From assembly GCA_029706075.1 (NCBI GenBank), contig JAINUG010000113.1:1589279-1653278 (forward strand): a stretch of 64,000 bases of DNA, written 5' to 3'. The notes under the pieces are model-generated. The model had not been told where the DNA came from. It did no database searches and saw only the letters and a program-made list of their open reading frames with translations. Positions 50,993 to 63,345 of this stretch are shown piece by piece. The position numbers were made by a program, and so were the translations under genes. This DNA comes from Aldrovandia affinis. Its lineage: Eukaryota > Chordata > Actinopteri > Notacanthiformes > Halosauridae. Each line of letters starts with the position of its first letter. Position 1 is the stretch's first letter.

Positions 50993-53896
50993 TAATGTAC
51001 AGTATATTTACATATTGTTTAGTGTTTCCATTCTACCTCCTTAAGTACCAACCCAAACAAACACGGCTCATCTTTAGGCCAAGCCAACAACTTTGTAGGA
51101 GAACTCCACAAATGCTAAAGTAAAACAACTCCAATCAGGACAATACCCACAACAGCTCAACAATCACAGCAAACAATTCAATCACAAACAAGCAATTAGA
51201 GATTGAACAGAAAACTAATTGAACTGCCGCTATCCTTGCATAACATATGAATACCAACTTTCTATAAAGAGTATGCTTATTATTTATACATATGCTGAAA
51301 GCAAATAACTCATGTTGATAATTAATTTGTGTCACAAAACCGATTGGACTGGATAATTCTCTGAATGGCTGAAACAATATTTCATCTTTTTGTTTTTGTT
51401 TTGGAAAGCCTACTTTTTGGCATTCGAATGTATTACTTGTTTTATTCAGATGGGTGCTTTGTTTCTTTCATATCGGAAGTCATTTCAGTCAATGCAGAGG
51501 ACTCCTCAAGGCAAAAGGGTGGTTAAAAATAATGACCCTTTGGGATCAGCAGACGTACTGAACAGAATACTGATGCTTTGGTAATAACTTACACCTAATG
51601 ATTTATTACATCATCATGAAATGAATCACAGTTTTTGGGCTTCGTAAAGGTAAAATGGGCAGCTGATTTATGTGTTTAAACATGCTCTAAAGATGAAAGT
51701 CAGTCTATATTGTGCTTTAATGTGTCTATTTGTGTGGTTGTTATGAACTGACAAAATATGGATAGCATAGAATAGGGAAAAGGGCAAGATAAAAAGACAA
51801 GATAATACATAAATATAGATATTTAAGGACACACAATGTGTGTATAGCCGTAGAAAGTTTGTAAGGCAAATGGAAAATTAAAAACATGAAGAAAATCAGG
51901 GTGGAGTATGCCTTTACAGCTTCTATGCAAATTTCATGCTCATGTGCAAGACCGAAGTAGTGCAGTGGGAATGATGGCCAGATTTACTGCATGACTAGCT
52001 TTGGTTATATGGCCAAAAACCTGCAGACACTGCTGCAACACACTGGCACCCCTCTTTCCATCTCCCGTGTTGTTCCTCAGAGCTGTGGAGCTCTTCAAAG
52101 TCCATTACGAAGTAATTTGTTCCACGCCAGTGGTTTGGGTCTGGGGTGCAGCTGCCCTGATTGTATGGATTCTGGACTTTTCTGAGAGGTCCAGTCCTGG
52201 CCTCCACCCCCACCCCTGCCTCATGGCAATCCTCTCTGCCCTGTCTGGTCTGGCATGCTGTGATAGTGACCATGACAAAAGATGCCATCTGCAGTATGAG
52301 AGCTGTATGTAGCAGGGGGTCCCTAAAAGGATCTTAAAGCCACTCTTTCACCAACAATGCCCCCCTTTATTTATTTGTCTTGCTACTGTGTGAGTTTTTG
52401 GTTGGCAGACATATTACCTGCAACTCTGTTTTTTACATTATTGAGTGAGTTCTTGCTTTGTATACGGTATTAATGCAAATCACAGTACCTTTACAAGGAA
52501 AGGCGCTTTGCAATGTGGCAGGTCTTGGCATGGCGCTTCATCAAACTGGAATGAAACACTCTCCACATAAACAAACATCTAAATGGATCTTAAAAGAAAA
52601 AGAGAGCGTAATCCTTCCATCTGTGATCTAAGACAACAAGGGAGCCAGTCACAAAAAACATCCGTCAAAGAGGCCTACAAAACTGACATTACAGAATGCT
52701 TGAGGAATTTTGGCTCTGAATGTCAGACAGACTCCCTGATGTGTGACAAAGGGAAAGACAAAAGGAGGATAGGAATTTGTTATTGACCTGGGGAGTGTGT
52801 CGGGAGTACATTGCTGATGGTCAAATGTGATTGAAATGCCCAGAGTGCAGAGAGAACAGAGAGAGAAATAAGCATGCATGGTAAATCAGCTGGAAAATAT
52901 CCCCTGGAATGTGTTAATGCTGATGTGATTCTCGATGTTGAAATGAACCCGATCGATGCTAACAAAGTACTGCTGTGGCATTATGAGTAAACGAAGGTCC
53001 CTGAACAGAACTTCCATATGCCCAAGTGCGATGCGTTACAGACCAGTGTCTGATGGCATGCAATTTAGAACCGCACACTTATCCTCTGCTGAGTGGCCCG
53101 TTGAAATGGGCTATTATAATATGAATCTACACTCAAGAACTTGAGCATAAATACATCGACAACGGCCAATTAACTCCGCTATGGCAATCGCGACCTGCAT
53201 AGCTGAGTGTAGACATGCACTGACTGATTCTGAAAGGTCTCTTCACTCTGATGATTGCATGACCATCTCAGTACTAGCCCCTGTGAGGATGAAGGTCAGA
53301 ACAATTTCCTGAAAATGTACTCACTCGATTTAGCCAAACGAATGTGGGTACGCAATCCAAAGACAATAAGCTGCGGATGTGATGATCTGTGATGAGGGTC
53401 AAAGCAATAGCAAGTCAGGGCCAAATCTATGCTCAGCTAAATCGTCCAAGTGCACAGAACAGGTAAACGCAGACTCGCTGCCTCCTGGAAGGAAAAACTG
53501 GCGTAGTGCTTTTTTTCTGGAGGAGTAGGGATGTGCCCTCAAGATCTTGAGAGATATGAGAATACCATAGTTATGTTCAAGACTATGCTTGAGCTGTGTT
53601 CAAGATCGGCTGGGTCAAGCCTTATACAAACACAGCCTAAATACACATGTAAGTACACTTTTAATAAGGTTCCTATGGATATGGACAGTGGACAGTGAGA
53701 AAGGACAGGCGACAACTGCACTCATCTGGGGAAGGGCTGTCACACAATCTCCTCAGGTATTGGATAGTAAATTCTGCATACTTGTTCCAATTGATTAGAG
53801 GTACAAAGAAACATGATGAATGGGACCTCCATCATGATCTCCTTATTGAAAGACATTGTTATGCATTATGTGTACCAGCGTTAGGCACTTATCGTT
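50993..53896. other. non-coding, no gene recognised
   Basis: Frames such as 51995-52312 (both strands about 100 codons) and plus 52583-52786 lack domains. The part at 52900-53480 is relatively balanced and may hold regulatory sequence, without a specific signal. Confidence 0.45.
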
Positions 53897-54332
53897 AGGT
53901 AACTGCCAAAATAGAGGAAACACTTGAATAAATAAGGGATACTGGCAGCTTTGTTATGGTGTGGGGTGTATTTTAGAGGTCAAGGTAAAAGCCAATAAAT
54001 ACAAAGCCAAAATACAAGGAAACACTGATGAATAAATGATGGGAGTGGTACTGGAGAGCTTTGTTCATGAATAGTTTGATGAGCATGACATTTATGTAAA
54101 CCATATGGCATAACCATTTTAGTCAGGTCAAACACTTATTGAAAGCATTAACAAAACACCAAATGATGGAATGTGTTGTGGAAAATACAAAGACCAGAAA
54201 TACAAATGTTGAATGGAATTGAATATTGAGCCCTTTTTTTCAAGGAACCCTTCATCCTATCAACCACAACCATGTTGTTGAAGTGGCCAAGTTCTGATTA
54301 AACCTGATTTCCTTTTGTTTTGGCAGTTACCT
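53897..54332. mobile_element. internally deleted Tc1-like element with both inverted ends
   Basis: The left end AGGTAACTGCCAAAATAGAG and the right end (inward) AGGTAACTGCCAAAACAAAA form inverted repeats of about 25 bp with TA beside them. The interior keeps scraps of a Tc1 transposase gene: TTATGGTGTGGGGTGTATTT (the MVWG block), GGGAGTGGTACTGGAGAGCT, GTTTGATGAGCATGAC and CAAAACACCAAATGATGGAA. Most of the gene is deleted, leaving 436 bp. It is a different Tc1 family from the fragment at 50.4 kb. Confidence 0.75.
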
Positions 54333-54477
54333 GTATGTTTCTGAATGATGGCACATGAGCACCCTGGGGATGCCACCTGCCTATGTCATAGTTAGGTGTC
54401 CACTGTTACACTCGCACTTGAAGCCTGTTGCTGTTTATCTAAGTCTCTAAGTATTTTTACAATATTTGTAGTAGGGC

Positions 54478-54480
<3 letters not shown>

Positions 54481-54546
<66 letters not shown>
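54481..54546. repeat. (GA)n microsatellite
   Basis: An uninterrupted GA run of about 33 units. Confidence 0.97.
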
Positions 54547-54550
<4 letters not shown>

Positions 54551-55317
54551 CAGTTGAGTCCCCAGTCCAATTTTCATTTAAATTCTAAAGAAAACAACCA
54601 CACAGCAGACAAGATTGCTTCTTTTTTTATCACCTCTAATACATTTAACTCTGCTGTAACAGGATCGCCCCTATCATAATTACATCTACTGGTGCCATTG
54701 ATCCCTGCAAAGTCTGAACAGGCACAGTTACGTTCTGGTGTGCAAACGCGTATGCCAGTGTGCGCATGCCCTTGACACATTTGATGTTTAATTGTGTGTG
54801 TGTGTGTGTGTGATAACTCAGTGGTGCTGTCAGTGGTCAAAAAGTAGTGATTCCACAGAGGAGGCTGACACGACTTGCCTAAACCTATTATTTTCTCACT
54901 TAGTTGCATTCTAAGAAACTCACATGAATGATTACAATTTGACATAGTGGTTACACTTTCAATGCAATACCCACTCTGGTTTTCTAATGTAGGATCATGA
55001 ATTGAATACCCAACCCATCACATTGTATGGGTATTAGTGTCCAACATACCTTTCCCAGGGGTGCCCTGGTTTGTCCTTGACATCTACTGGGTATGCAGGC
55101 TTTTTGTTCAAGATTCAAATTTTCATTGTTTTGATGAGCAGTGATGATTCATGAAATCAGGTGTTTTAGTGAAGGATTGCAACAAAAGTGACTGTGCACT
55201 GTATTCTCTCACAGTGATGCAGTACATGGTACATAGACGATGATTAGTAGTGCTTTCTATTGTTAGGTTTTAAAAACAGAGGGGAAATATTGCCTTTTTC
55301 TTGTTATCATGTATACA
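54547..55317. other. non-coding with (GT)n at about 54793-54811
   Basis: No gene recognised. The frame at minus 54574-54945 (123 codons) includes a His-Thr run from the GT array and no domain. Confidence 0.5.
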
Positions 55318-55600
55318 GCCAACTCAAGAGTTATTCACACCCTTGCAAAAGATGAGCAAAAAAGGCTGTATAAAATAAACAATACAGGTAATGAGCTATA
55401 TTGTATGCTCAATGTGGAAATTATATTATTTTATACTAATGCAATTAGCTCAGAGAAAATGATTTTGTTTAACCAATAATATATATTTTTAATCCAAAAA
55501 GATATGTCACAATTATACACACAGTTTTCTGTGCACCCTCCCCTCACAGGAATGACACTACTAAGTAGTTTTATGTACACAGCCACTTTTTGAACTCCAG
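55318..55600 (+). mobile_element. Tc1/mariner terminal fragment
   Basis: CCAACTCAAGAGTTATTCAC followed by ACCCTTGCAAAAGATGAGCA, then AATCCAAAAAGATATGTCAC, AATTATACACACAGTTTTC and GGAATGACACTACTAAGTAG. These resemble the 5' end and leader of fish Tc1-type elements as I know them. The transposase start and the other end are missing. Confidence 0.45.
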
Positions 55601-55619
55601 TAATAATTTTGTTGATTAT

Positions 55620-55789
55620 ATGCTCAGGAATATATGAGTGTGTGTGTATATGCATGCATTAGTGTGTGGGTGTGCATGTGTGTGAATGCCTGTATGTGAT
55701 CATGTGTATGAATTTATAAGTATGTGAATACTTGTGTGTGTGAGTGTGTGTGCGTGCAAAGGTGAATGCCTGCATGTAAGTATGTATGT

Positions 55790-55835
<46 letters not shown>

Positions 55836-55890
55836 ATAGGTGAATGCCTGCATGCAAGTATTTGTGTGTACGCATGTAACGGTGTGTGCA
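55620..55890. repeat. minisatellite with about 80-bp period and (GT)n core
   Basis: The word TGAATGCCTG occurs at 55683, 55763 and 55841, each followed by a similar (T/C)ATGTAAGTATGT-type segment and GT runs. A perfect GT run lies at about 55796-55833. Period is about 78-80 bp. Confidence 0.75.
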
Positions 55891-55899
55891 CATAGTTGA

Positions 55900-56110
55900 C
55901 TTACAGATCCACAGCGTTTTGTGTCTTGCTCCACTGATCCCTCGCTCAATATCAGCCTTAATTATTGAGCCAGAACTTCAAAGCTCACCAGAACCGGGCA
56001 GGACCCGTAGGGATCGGAGGAGCGCATCTGAACCGCCGCAAATGAAACTCATCAATCAGAGGTGGATTAATGGAGCTGAGTCCCAGTGGAGGTTCTGAGC
56101 AGAACCTGAC
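55900..56110. promoter_or_regulatory. candidate cis-regulatory block
   Basis: Balanced sequence with CAGCCTTAATTATTGAGCC, ACTCATCAATCAGAGG and GGTGGATTAATGGAGC. Short frames on both strands lack domains. Regulatory role inferred. Confidence 0.25.
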
Positions 56111-56613
56111 CGAGGCCTCCTATCTGCAGATGTTAGATAGCAAGGACCGCAGACATGCACGCGCACACATGCGCCAACACACGCTCCCTCATTCATTCTG
56201 TGCATGGGCGTGGGGTGGGAGGGTTTGTAATTATCAGACAACCCTAAATACAAATTTTATACCTGACAATGAAGCCAGTGCTTTGCAGTATGGCTGCCGA
56301 GTCCCTGAAGGAAAAAGGAAAAAGGAAAAAGAGAAAGCGCATTGATGATGATTTCAGGGGTTAGACTACCGAGCGGTTGCCACGCGATCCTCTAATTAAA
56401 GTAGACACTGCAGGGAAAATACAAGTGAAGAGACATTGAGACATGGTGGGCCTGATTTTAATCCAGATGTTAATCCAAGGTTAGGATTGCTACTAAATGA
56501 TAGATATATATACACACATATATACTGTATATATATACACATATACAACACTGTAAAGGAATATGATATAAGAAAAATTTGGCTCCCACATTTCCCCAGA
56601 AATATATACTAGA

Positions 56614-56636
56614 AATATATATATATATATATATAC
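56614..56636. repeat. (AT)n microsatellite
   Basis: A short AT run in a wider TATA-rich stretch (56500-56640). Confidence 0.88.
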
Positions 56637-56795
56637 AAATAGGCAGTAAAAAAACAGGTAGTAAAACAAATTATTAGTCAAACAGGAAAAAGTCATCTTT
56701 GTCATTTCCGTATTTATATCCCACCATATATATCTGGTTTGGAAAGTCAAATGTTATTTTGTCATTTTTAAAAACAATGTGTTCATCCACTTTAA

Positions 56796-57116
56796 CTAGG
56801 GTGACCAGATTCAAGCAGAATTATTTAGTGGGACATTGCAGGATGGAAAAGAAGGAATACAAAAATGATGATACTGAGGGGTTTTGGATGCTCATGATAT
56901 TATTCAATTGTTCAGCTATGGGGTGGGGTGGTCTTTTTGACCTACATAAAAGTTTGGACTTTATTTAAAATGCAGTAATAATCTAAATAAAGAAGAGAAA
57001 TCTGAAACAGCATTTATTGATAGGATGATGATATTGTTGGGAGGGGGTCATATGCAGAACAACATCCAGCGTTGCTAGGACAATGAGTCTAAATGTGGGA
57101 CCGTTGGTCAACATGC
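56796..57116. mobile_element. possible hAT-type MITE
   Basis: Starts with TAGGGTGACCAGATTC and ends near GGGACCGTTGGTCAAC, whose reverse complement GTTGACCAACGGTCCC is a partial match. GGGTGACCAGA-type ends are common among fish non-autonomous elements. The inverted match is weak and no target duplication is clear. Confidence 0.33.
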
Positions 57117-57559
57117 AAAGACATTCATTAATCATAGCCTAATCAAAATGGCACAAGATACCAGAAATAATAATAATGCCAAAGAGTGAACATTTTCAAT
57201 TTCCCACAACCACTCCTGGTCTGACAGGAAGTGCCAGCTAATGGTCATCTGGCAATCATCCGAGCCCAACAAAGGGGGAAAATTTCACCTTATTGTGCTG
57301 CTGCTGAGGCCTTCGGAACAAAGGTTGGCATTTGGCCAGCCTGCTGACTTTTTTTTGGAATAAATATACAACAAGACACCTGTTTTACTTTTGAAACCTG
57401 TGTTTTGCCTTTCAACTACAACTGCTGGTAGAGTGCCACCCTACACTCTGCCACATAGGGTGTAGAATGCGGGCATGGGGCTCATTGTTGTAGTAGAGCA
57501 ACCATGAGACCACAGGAGTTTTGGTTTTGATTTCTGGGGCACAAGCACCTCTCAAAAGC

Positions 57560-59920
57560 ACACCAGTGCTCCCTCAAGGTGTTTTTTCAGGCAACTCCAG
57601 CCCTCAAACACTCCTTAACTGCCAGACATGTCGGGTGCCCTGAAAGAAGGTCCGCCTCTCGCCCTCGGGGTGATTGGAGAACTCGGACTGAAAAGTTTGA
57701 GTGCCTCTGTGTGCATAGGTTCGGGAAGCACGTGAAAAGTCACTGGATATGTGTGTGCCTGGGGAGGTTCTAGGGGAACTCCGGTCGGAGGAGGCGCGGT
57801 GTCTTGTTGAGATGGGTGTAGAGAGTGTGTTGGGACAGTGTGTAGAGTTCTACCCTGTCACGAAAGTGTTGATGTGTGTTAAATGTGGATGTATGAAGGA
57901 GGCGTGGAAAGCCGCTGATTATCTGTGTTTGTTGCGTGTTCCATGAAAGGGGATTCCCCCCTCGTAGGAGGCGGGGCATTCGTTACGTTTTTACTATTTT
58001 AGTTTGTTATTTTAGTTCATTGTTTTTGCCTGAAAGCTTTCGCGGCAAGTAGGGTGAAAATTTTGTGTTTGTGTTTGTTTTATTTTAACCCGGAAAGAAA
58101 AATAAAGATCCGGCAGACTGACAAAACCCACTCCTCTGCCACTTCTTACCATCCGCTGCTCTGCTCCAGACCAGGGATTGTCACATGGCGTGTGACAGTG
58201 CCCCAAAGAAGGAAGACCTGAGAAGGTAGCTCGAGGAACAAAAGGTTCGGAATGAAGAGGTAAAGCAGCAACTGGAGTACCTCTATCAGACTCTGCAGCA
58301 GAGTACCTCTATCAGAGTGGCACAAGCAACAGTGAGGAACAACTGGTTCGAGAGCTGGTGAGGAAGGTAAAGTAAAGCCTCTGCAGACGGAGAAAGACAT
58401 GCATGGCTCCTTCAGCAGACGGAGACTGCAGAGGTGATTACTGATCTACAGGACCAAGTGAAGGCTGCAAAAAAGAGCTCTGTGTCGAGAAGGCTGCAGC
58501 TCAGTCTGCCTTGGAGGTGTAAATTAACAGAGAGAAAATCTTGAAGGAAGAGGCAGGGCGAGCTCGACAGGAGAGCAAGCTCAATGTAATGGAGGTGAAG
58601 AACCAGTGTGAGCAGGAGAGGATTGCCCCCGAGAAGAGGTATTTTCATTGTAACGGTGAACTGGATAATATGATGGAGGTCTTGCTTCTGAGATGAAAAT
58701 GATGGAATATAAGCTCTTAGGAGTTTCATCAAAGGTCCAGGCCTAAGAGGAGGATTGGAGAACTATGCTGGCAAGGAAAGATGTGGAGCTGCAATGAAAA
58801 GGTGAGTAGCTCTAAGCCAAAATCCTTAAGCTGGCTCAAGGGTGGAAGCCTGAGGGTCATTTTGGTGAGCCAGGGTCCAGGAATCCTCCCAGGGTCAGGA
58901 AAACGGCTCACCTGCGGAAATGGTGGCAGATGAACCCCTGACCCCTGAAAAAGCCTGTCGGTCTGACCCTCAGCTGGTGAGTAAAGACTGCCATGTGATC
59001 AGAGGAAAGCAGAAGGCTGCCAGCAAAGCATGAAGGGCACCCTCGGGGTTTGTGTCCGACTGTGGCTGGGAAGTGGCAGCTGCACAAGAGAAGTCCCAAA
59101 GCGGGAGCCAAAAAGTCAATACGTGCAGAGGGGACATTACTGTTACAGAGAGCTGGAGGAGAACCAACTGGTGTGAGAGGCTGCACAAGAGAATGACTAC
59201 CCAACGGTCATCCAAGAAGTCCATCAGCCCCAGTAAAGTGAAAGAAATGGGAGGTGAGATAATCCATTGTCAAGCTAACGACTCTTTCAATGCTGCACAC
59301 ATAAAATGTCCTTTGGGAATGGTGAGATGGGACAGCCAGCCTGATGTGTATGAACCTAGCAGTATGGAAGCATCGTGGGCAGCCTGTGAAACTACAGTTA
59401 GCCGATTGAGCAAGGTTGCTCAGACCCCTGGCTGCAGCTGAAGAAAAGGGTGTGTGGTGACCTGGCAGACAGACCTAGTGGGGTGTGGTTGAAATGGCAC
59501 CATCAGCTGGTTACACTCCCTCAACACAAGAGGAAATTAAATGACCACCTGTGGCCTGTTGGCCACCAATCAAGTGGAAACAAAAGGGGCCTGGTTTCTT
59601 CCCTTAGGGAAGAGAGAGATAAAAATGTTGTGCAGTCGTTGATGTGCTGGTGAAAGAAGAAAATCCTGTGAAGTAATTTGACCAACAAGGTTTTTGAGAG
59701 CTTGGGGTAAGGAATTAGCTCCCCAGAGTGGAAGATAATGTTGTTTAAAGGACTTTGAGTTTGACTATTGTTTAATGTTGAAGAGCTGTTTGAGGTTACA
59801 TTTTTCCAAATTGTGTTTTGAGCTCATTTCCCCTTTGAATAAATCTATTTTTGTTCATTTCACTGCTGGTCGGTCTCTTGGATTGCACTACTCCACACTC
59901 CACGCAACACACACGTTCAC
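57560..59920 (+). mobile_element. LTR-retroelement-like region with coiled-coil coding remnant
   Basis: A segment ending in GGGATTGTCACA at about 58185 carries an AATAAA (58101-58106) and is followed at once by an ATG-initiated reading (58185). This reads MACDSAPKKEDLRR, a stop, then LEEQKVRNEEVKQQLEYLYQ, heptad-rich and Gag- or coiled-coil-like. Further coiled-coil stretches (around 58430-58640) run in shifted frames, then a 130-codon frame (59052-59441). AAGAAAAGGG (59441-59450) looks like a polypurine tract, with a TGTG-initiated segment carrying AATAAA at 59838. The two flanking segments are not alike, so they are not a standard LTR pair. No protease or polymerase domain was seen. A retrocopied gene is the main alternative. 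Confidence 0.33.
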
Positions 59921-59934
59921 ACCCAGAATGGTGT

Positions 59935-59937
<3 letters not shown>

Positions 59938-59985
<48 letters not shown>
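59938..59985. repeat. (AT)n microsatellite
   Basis: A run of about 24 AT units. Confidence 0.95.
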
Positions 59986-59989
<4 letters not shown>

Positions 59990-61590
59990 CACACACCTTA
60001 GAACTGTAATAATTAACAAACAATTCTTGAAAGATGTTAAATGGGGAGAGGGGTGGTATGCATGGACAATTTATATTGTCTTCACCATTGGGCAACATAA
60101 GCAACATAGAATCGTTTAAAAAAGCTATTTTGAATACTCAGCTTCCTCACTAAGTCATGTTCCTTCTACAGGGTGCAATGCATCTTCCAGTGGATTGGTG
60201 TACTTGTTTACTCACACCCGATCAAGCAATGCTCAACTTGAAATCAGCTGATGAACATCTGTATCTGATGAACCTGTATCATAACAGCAGCCCTTTCAGA
60301 AACAGTACATTGAAGTACAGACCACTTAAATGAATTTAAATGTTGATTTTGGTAGATAAAGGCAAAATGACAGAGAAAAAAAGTCTGCCTGCATTGTAAG
60401 TAGAGTTTGATTTTGTATACAGCCAGTTTGAGCTTGATCATAAACTAAGCATTCACTTGCAATTGCTAGAAAATTATCTTAAAAATAACATCTTTGGCTA
60501 CAGTTTCAAATTCCAATAACAATGTGCTGGGCTGTGAGCAATAAAATGCGTGAGTCAATATTGAATGCTGCTGTGTTGGAATTTAAGCATTTACTTGGAA
60601 CAAACAGCAGATTAATTAACACAGAAGAAAATGAACCCACATCCGATTAATATTCCGATTAATTCAACTAATGTTAGCCTACAGCTAACACCATTTTGAG
60701 CCCACTCAGCTCTTCCTCCAGCTCAGGGCAATAATAAACGTAAACAGCTCCCAGTACACCCTATACCCCATAAACTTTTTTCTCCTAATTTCTACTGGCA
60801 TATAAAACAATTAAAACGTTCCAACGTAACGTTGAATAAAACAGTTTATAATAATGTTCTTCAATGTACATGTTTCCACTTTCAATATGTTGAAAACATC
60901 AAGCTTCATATGGTTGTCAGATTCATCCAACAACCTGAATTGACATACAATTGAACCAATCCTTGCCCAAAGTACAAAACACATACCCTGCCCCCAGCAC
61001 TTGCATATAGCAATGCGATTGATACTTTGACATGTCCTTCATTCTCACAGGAACAGGAACAGTTAACTCTACCTAACCTTAACTATTAGAGGAAAAATGC
61101 TAAACTGACTTTAGACCAGTACTCACGGGAAACTTCCATCTGCACCACATTTTCAGCCCAAAACACAGAAGTAATAACCCTTGTGTGTTTCATGGTTTAA
61201 TTTTATAGCAGGTTGATGTGGATAATAATACTTTTTCTAAATTCAACACCCATATCAAACTTGATAGCCTACCTGAAGTGGAAACATAAGTACATTGAAG
61301 AATAATATTATTTAAAAAATGATTGGTGCTGTCCTGAAAGCCAAATGTTTTTGGGACAGAAATTGAGCTGATCAGGCTTAGGTTGCTAACAACTAAGAAT
61401 AACAAATTGTATGTTCATCAACAATAGTCTCTGTATACAATGTTTGGGCGAGGCACATTGAAGGCGTAAAATGATTATGATGGATGAATATGTACATTTT
61501 GTACAGGCAGTGAGATTTTATGCATACAAATGTTCATAATGCAATATTTAGATTTGCTCATCACATTTCACATTAGAATGTCCTATTCTT
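59986..61590. other. AT-rich non-coding stretch
   Basis: No gene or element recognised. Confidence 0.5.
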
Positions 61591-61928
61591 GCCTCCCGCG
61601 TGGTCTAGTGGGTTCAACGTCCGACGCTGGCCACGGCAACCGGGGTTCGATTCCCCGTTGCGCCAGAGTCGGCTCTGGCCGGGAGTGCCATCGGGGCGGC
61701 AATTGGCTGTCCGCCCCAGGGAAGGGGGAGGGAAGCCGACACAGTTCACTGTGCACAGGAGTGGTTCTGGGGTACCGGAATTACAGTCAACAGCTCGGCG
61801 AGTGCTGTCTCGGAGGAGGCAGCGCTTCCGCCTTTGTCACTGCTGGTCACAGAACTACAGCAGCGACTACTAAGCACAGTGGGAGTAATTGGCTACCAAA
61901 TTGGGGAGGGTAAAATTTAACTAAGCAC
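61591..61928 (+). mobile_element. full-length tRNA-derived SINE, about 338 bp
   Basis: The head resembles a Glu- or Asp-type tRNA, with A-box TGGTCTAGTGG (61601-61611) and a perfect B-box GGTTCGATTCC (61644-61654). The body has GGCGGCAATTGGCTGTCCGC and GGAGGAGGCAGCGCTTCCGC, and the 3' part reads GAGTAATTGGCTACCAAATT. A short candidate target duplication ATTCTTG occurs at 61585 and 61929. It is the better preserved sister of the antisense copy at 14021-14392. The open frames across it are not genes. Confidence 0.88.
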
Positions 61929-62216
61929 ATTCTTGTTTGGGAGTGAAAAAAAAATTGGTAAGTGCAAATTGGGAAACAACATAACCCTTGTGTCCTTTTC
62001 CATAAACCAGCACACATATAAATTATATTATAAATACTTAAGCTATAGCTACCTCAATACCTATCTCAATTGTATAGATTTTCAAAAGTATTTGGGTATA
62101 GTTACACTTTTTTTAAACCTCTCTTTTCCAAATGCATTCTTCATTTACCTTCCTAATGTTTGCTACATCACTCAGAAAGCAGCATATATGATTTATCTTG
62201 TTGCGAAAAACATTTA

Positions 62217-62820
62217 TTTAGTTTAGTTTAGTTTAGTTTATTTGACATTTGACATATTTGACACTTTAAAAAAAGACAATACATGGTAACATCCTGATGT
62301 ACATTTTAAAAAGACATCAAGGATGATACAGAAAAATCCTAGGACTTATTTACATTGTGGTCCTTGTTGTTATTAGGTGTCATGGTGGTGTGTGTGTGTG
62401 TTGTGTTTGTGGTGTTAGGCGGTGGCAGCATAATCAAGGTTACAATAAATAACAAAAATACAAAATACATTTACATTAAGCATTGGCAGCATAAACTAAA
62501 CTCCAATAAATAGCACCAATACCAAATACATTTAAATTACTCCCATTAAATCTGCAATAAAATTCATAACAATAAATTACATACATACTACCCTACCTAC
62601 CCTACTGTCTATTTACAGATGAACACTATCTAGAAGCCAATGTTTAAGTTTAGCAGGTCCTGTCAGGTTTGTCCAGGTCTTGTATGTGTCAACATCTCTA
62701 TGTATAAATGTCCATGTGCCTTTATTGTTCTGAAATAAAAATCTTAATTTTGACATGAAACTCCTCAAACCAATCAATCCCTTCTTCACACATGTTCTGT
62801 GTTGGTTAATATGACTCATT
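62217..62820 (-). mobile_element. possible LINE-derived repeat, antisense
   Basis: A tandem TTTAG array (62216-62242) could be the tail of an antisense element. Minus-strand translation at 62613-62780 reads KGLIGLRSFMSKLRFLFQNN and KLKHWLLDSVHL, with a protein-like texture that I cannot assign. The call rests mainly on a tail plus reading-frame remnant, so it is weak. Confidence 0.28.
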
Positions 62821-63129
62821 TCAGTACCCTGGGAGACATTTCAGCAAATAAAAGCCCCACTACATTCTTCTTTTGGGAAAAACAGAAGACCTATTGGTTA
62901 CATTTAAACAGTGACTGTTTAATCTGTGAGACTTTGGAATTCCTCAAATGGCTGCTAAATTATAAAAATTTTCCTCCAAAAACGAATATTTTAAGCTTTC
63001 TACACTTCTCCGGCTATGCCCTTTGTTACTTTTCCCTTCTAATTTTATTTGAATGTGGCTTAACATGGGTCTGCTATTTTTATACTTCTGGAATATTCCA
63101 ATTAGTTTGCACAATTCCTTCTCTAGGAG

Positions 63130-63345
63130 ACCGCCCACAGCTCCAATGATAATTAAAGGATTGGTAATTAAATATTCATTTGAACAATCAGAGCTATGGG
63201 GGTTTGTCGCCGTGGCGTGATGGTCCCCCGATGCCGCTGCGCAAAAAGTGACCTTTTAATCCACCTTGAAACAGTGTCTTCCCCATTCTCCCTGACACAC
63301 TCTTTAATTAACAGCGCATTTCCATATCCGGGCCGCGAAAAGGGT
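63130..63345. promoter_or_regulatory. candidate cis-regulatory block
   Basis: AATGATAATTAAAGGATTGG, GTAATTAAATATTCATTTG and AACAATCAGAGC give four homeodomain/SOX-like cores within about 45 bp. A GC-rich block and CTTTAATTAACAGCGC follow. No repeat signature. Regulatory role inferred. Confidence 0.3.

Noticed and set aside
57440-57560. tRNA-like head with GGTTTTGATTTCTGGGG
   Set aside because: B-box match is poor and no SINE body or tail follows.
61595-61665. Functional tRNA-Glu or tRNA-Asp gene
   Set aside because: Good A and B boxes are present but it continues into a SINE body and lacks a clean tRNA 3' end; a related copy with the same body lies at 14 kb.
61530-61913. 127-codon and 94-codon plus-strand frames
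   Set aside because: They lie across the tRNA-derived SINE, whose function is not protein coding.
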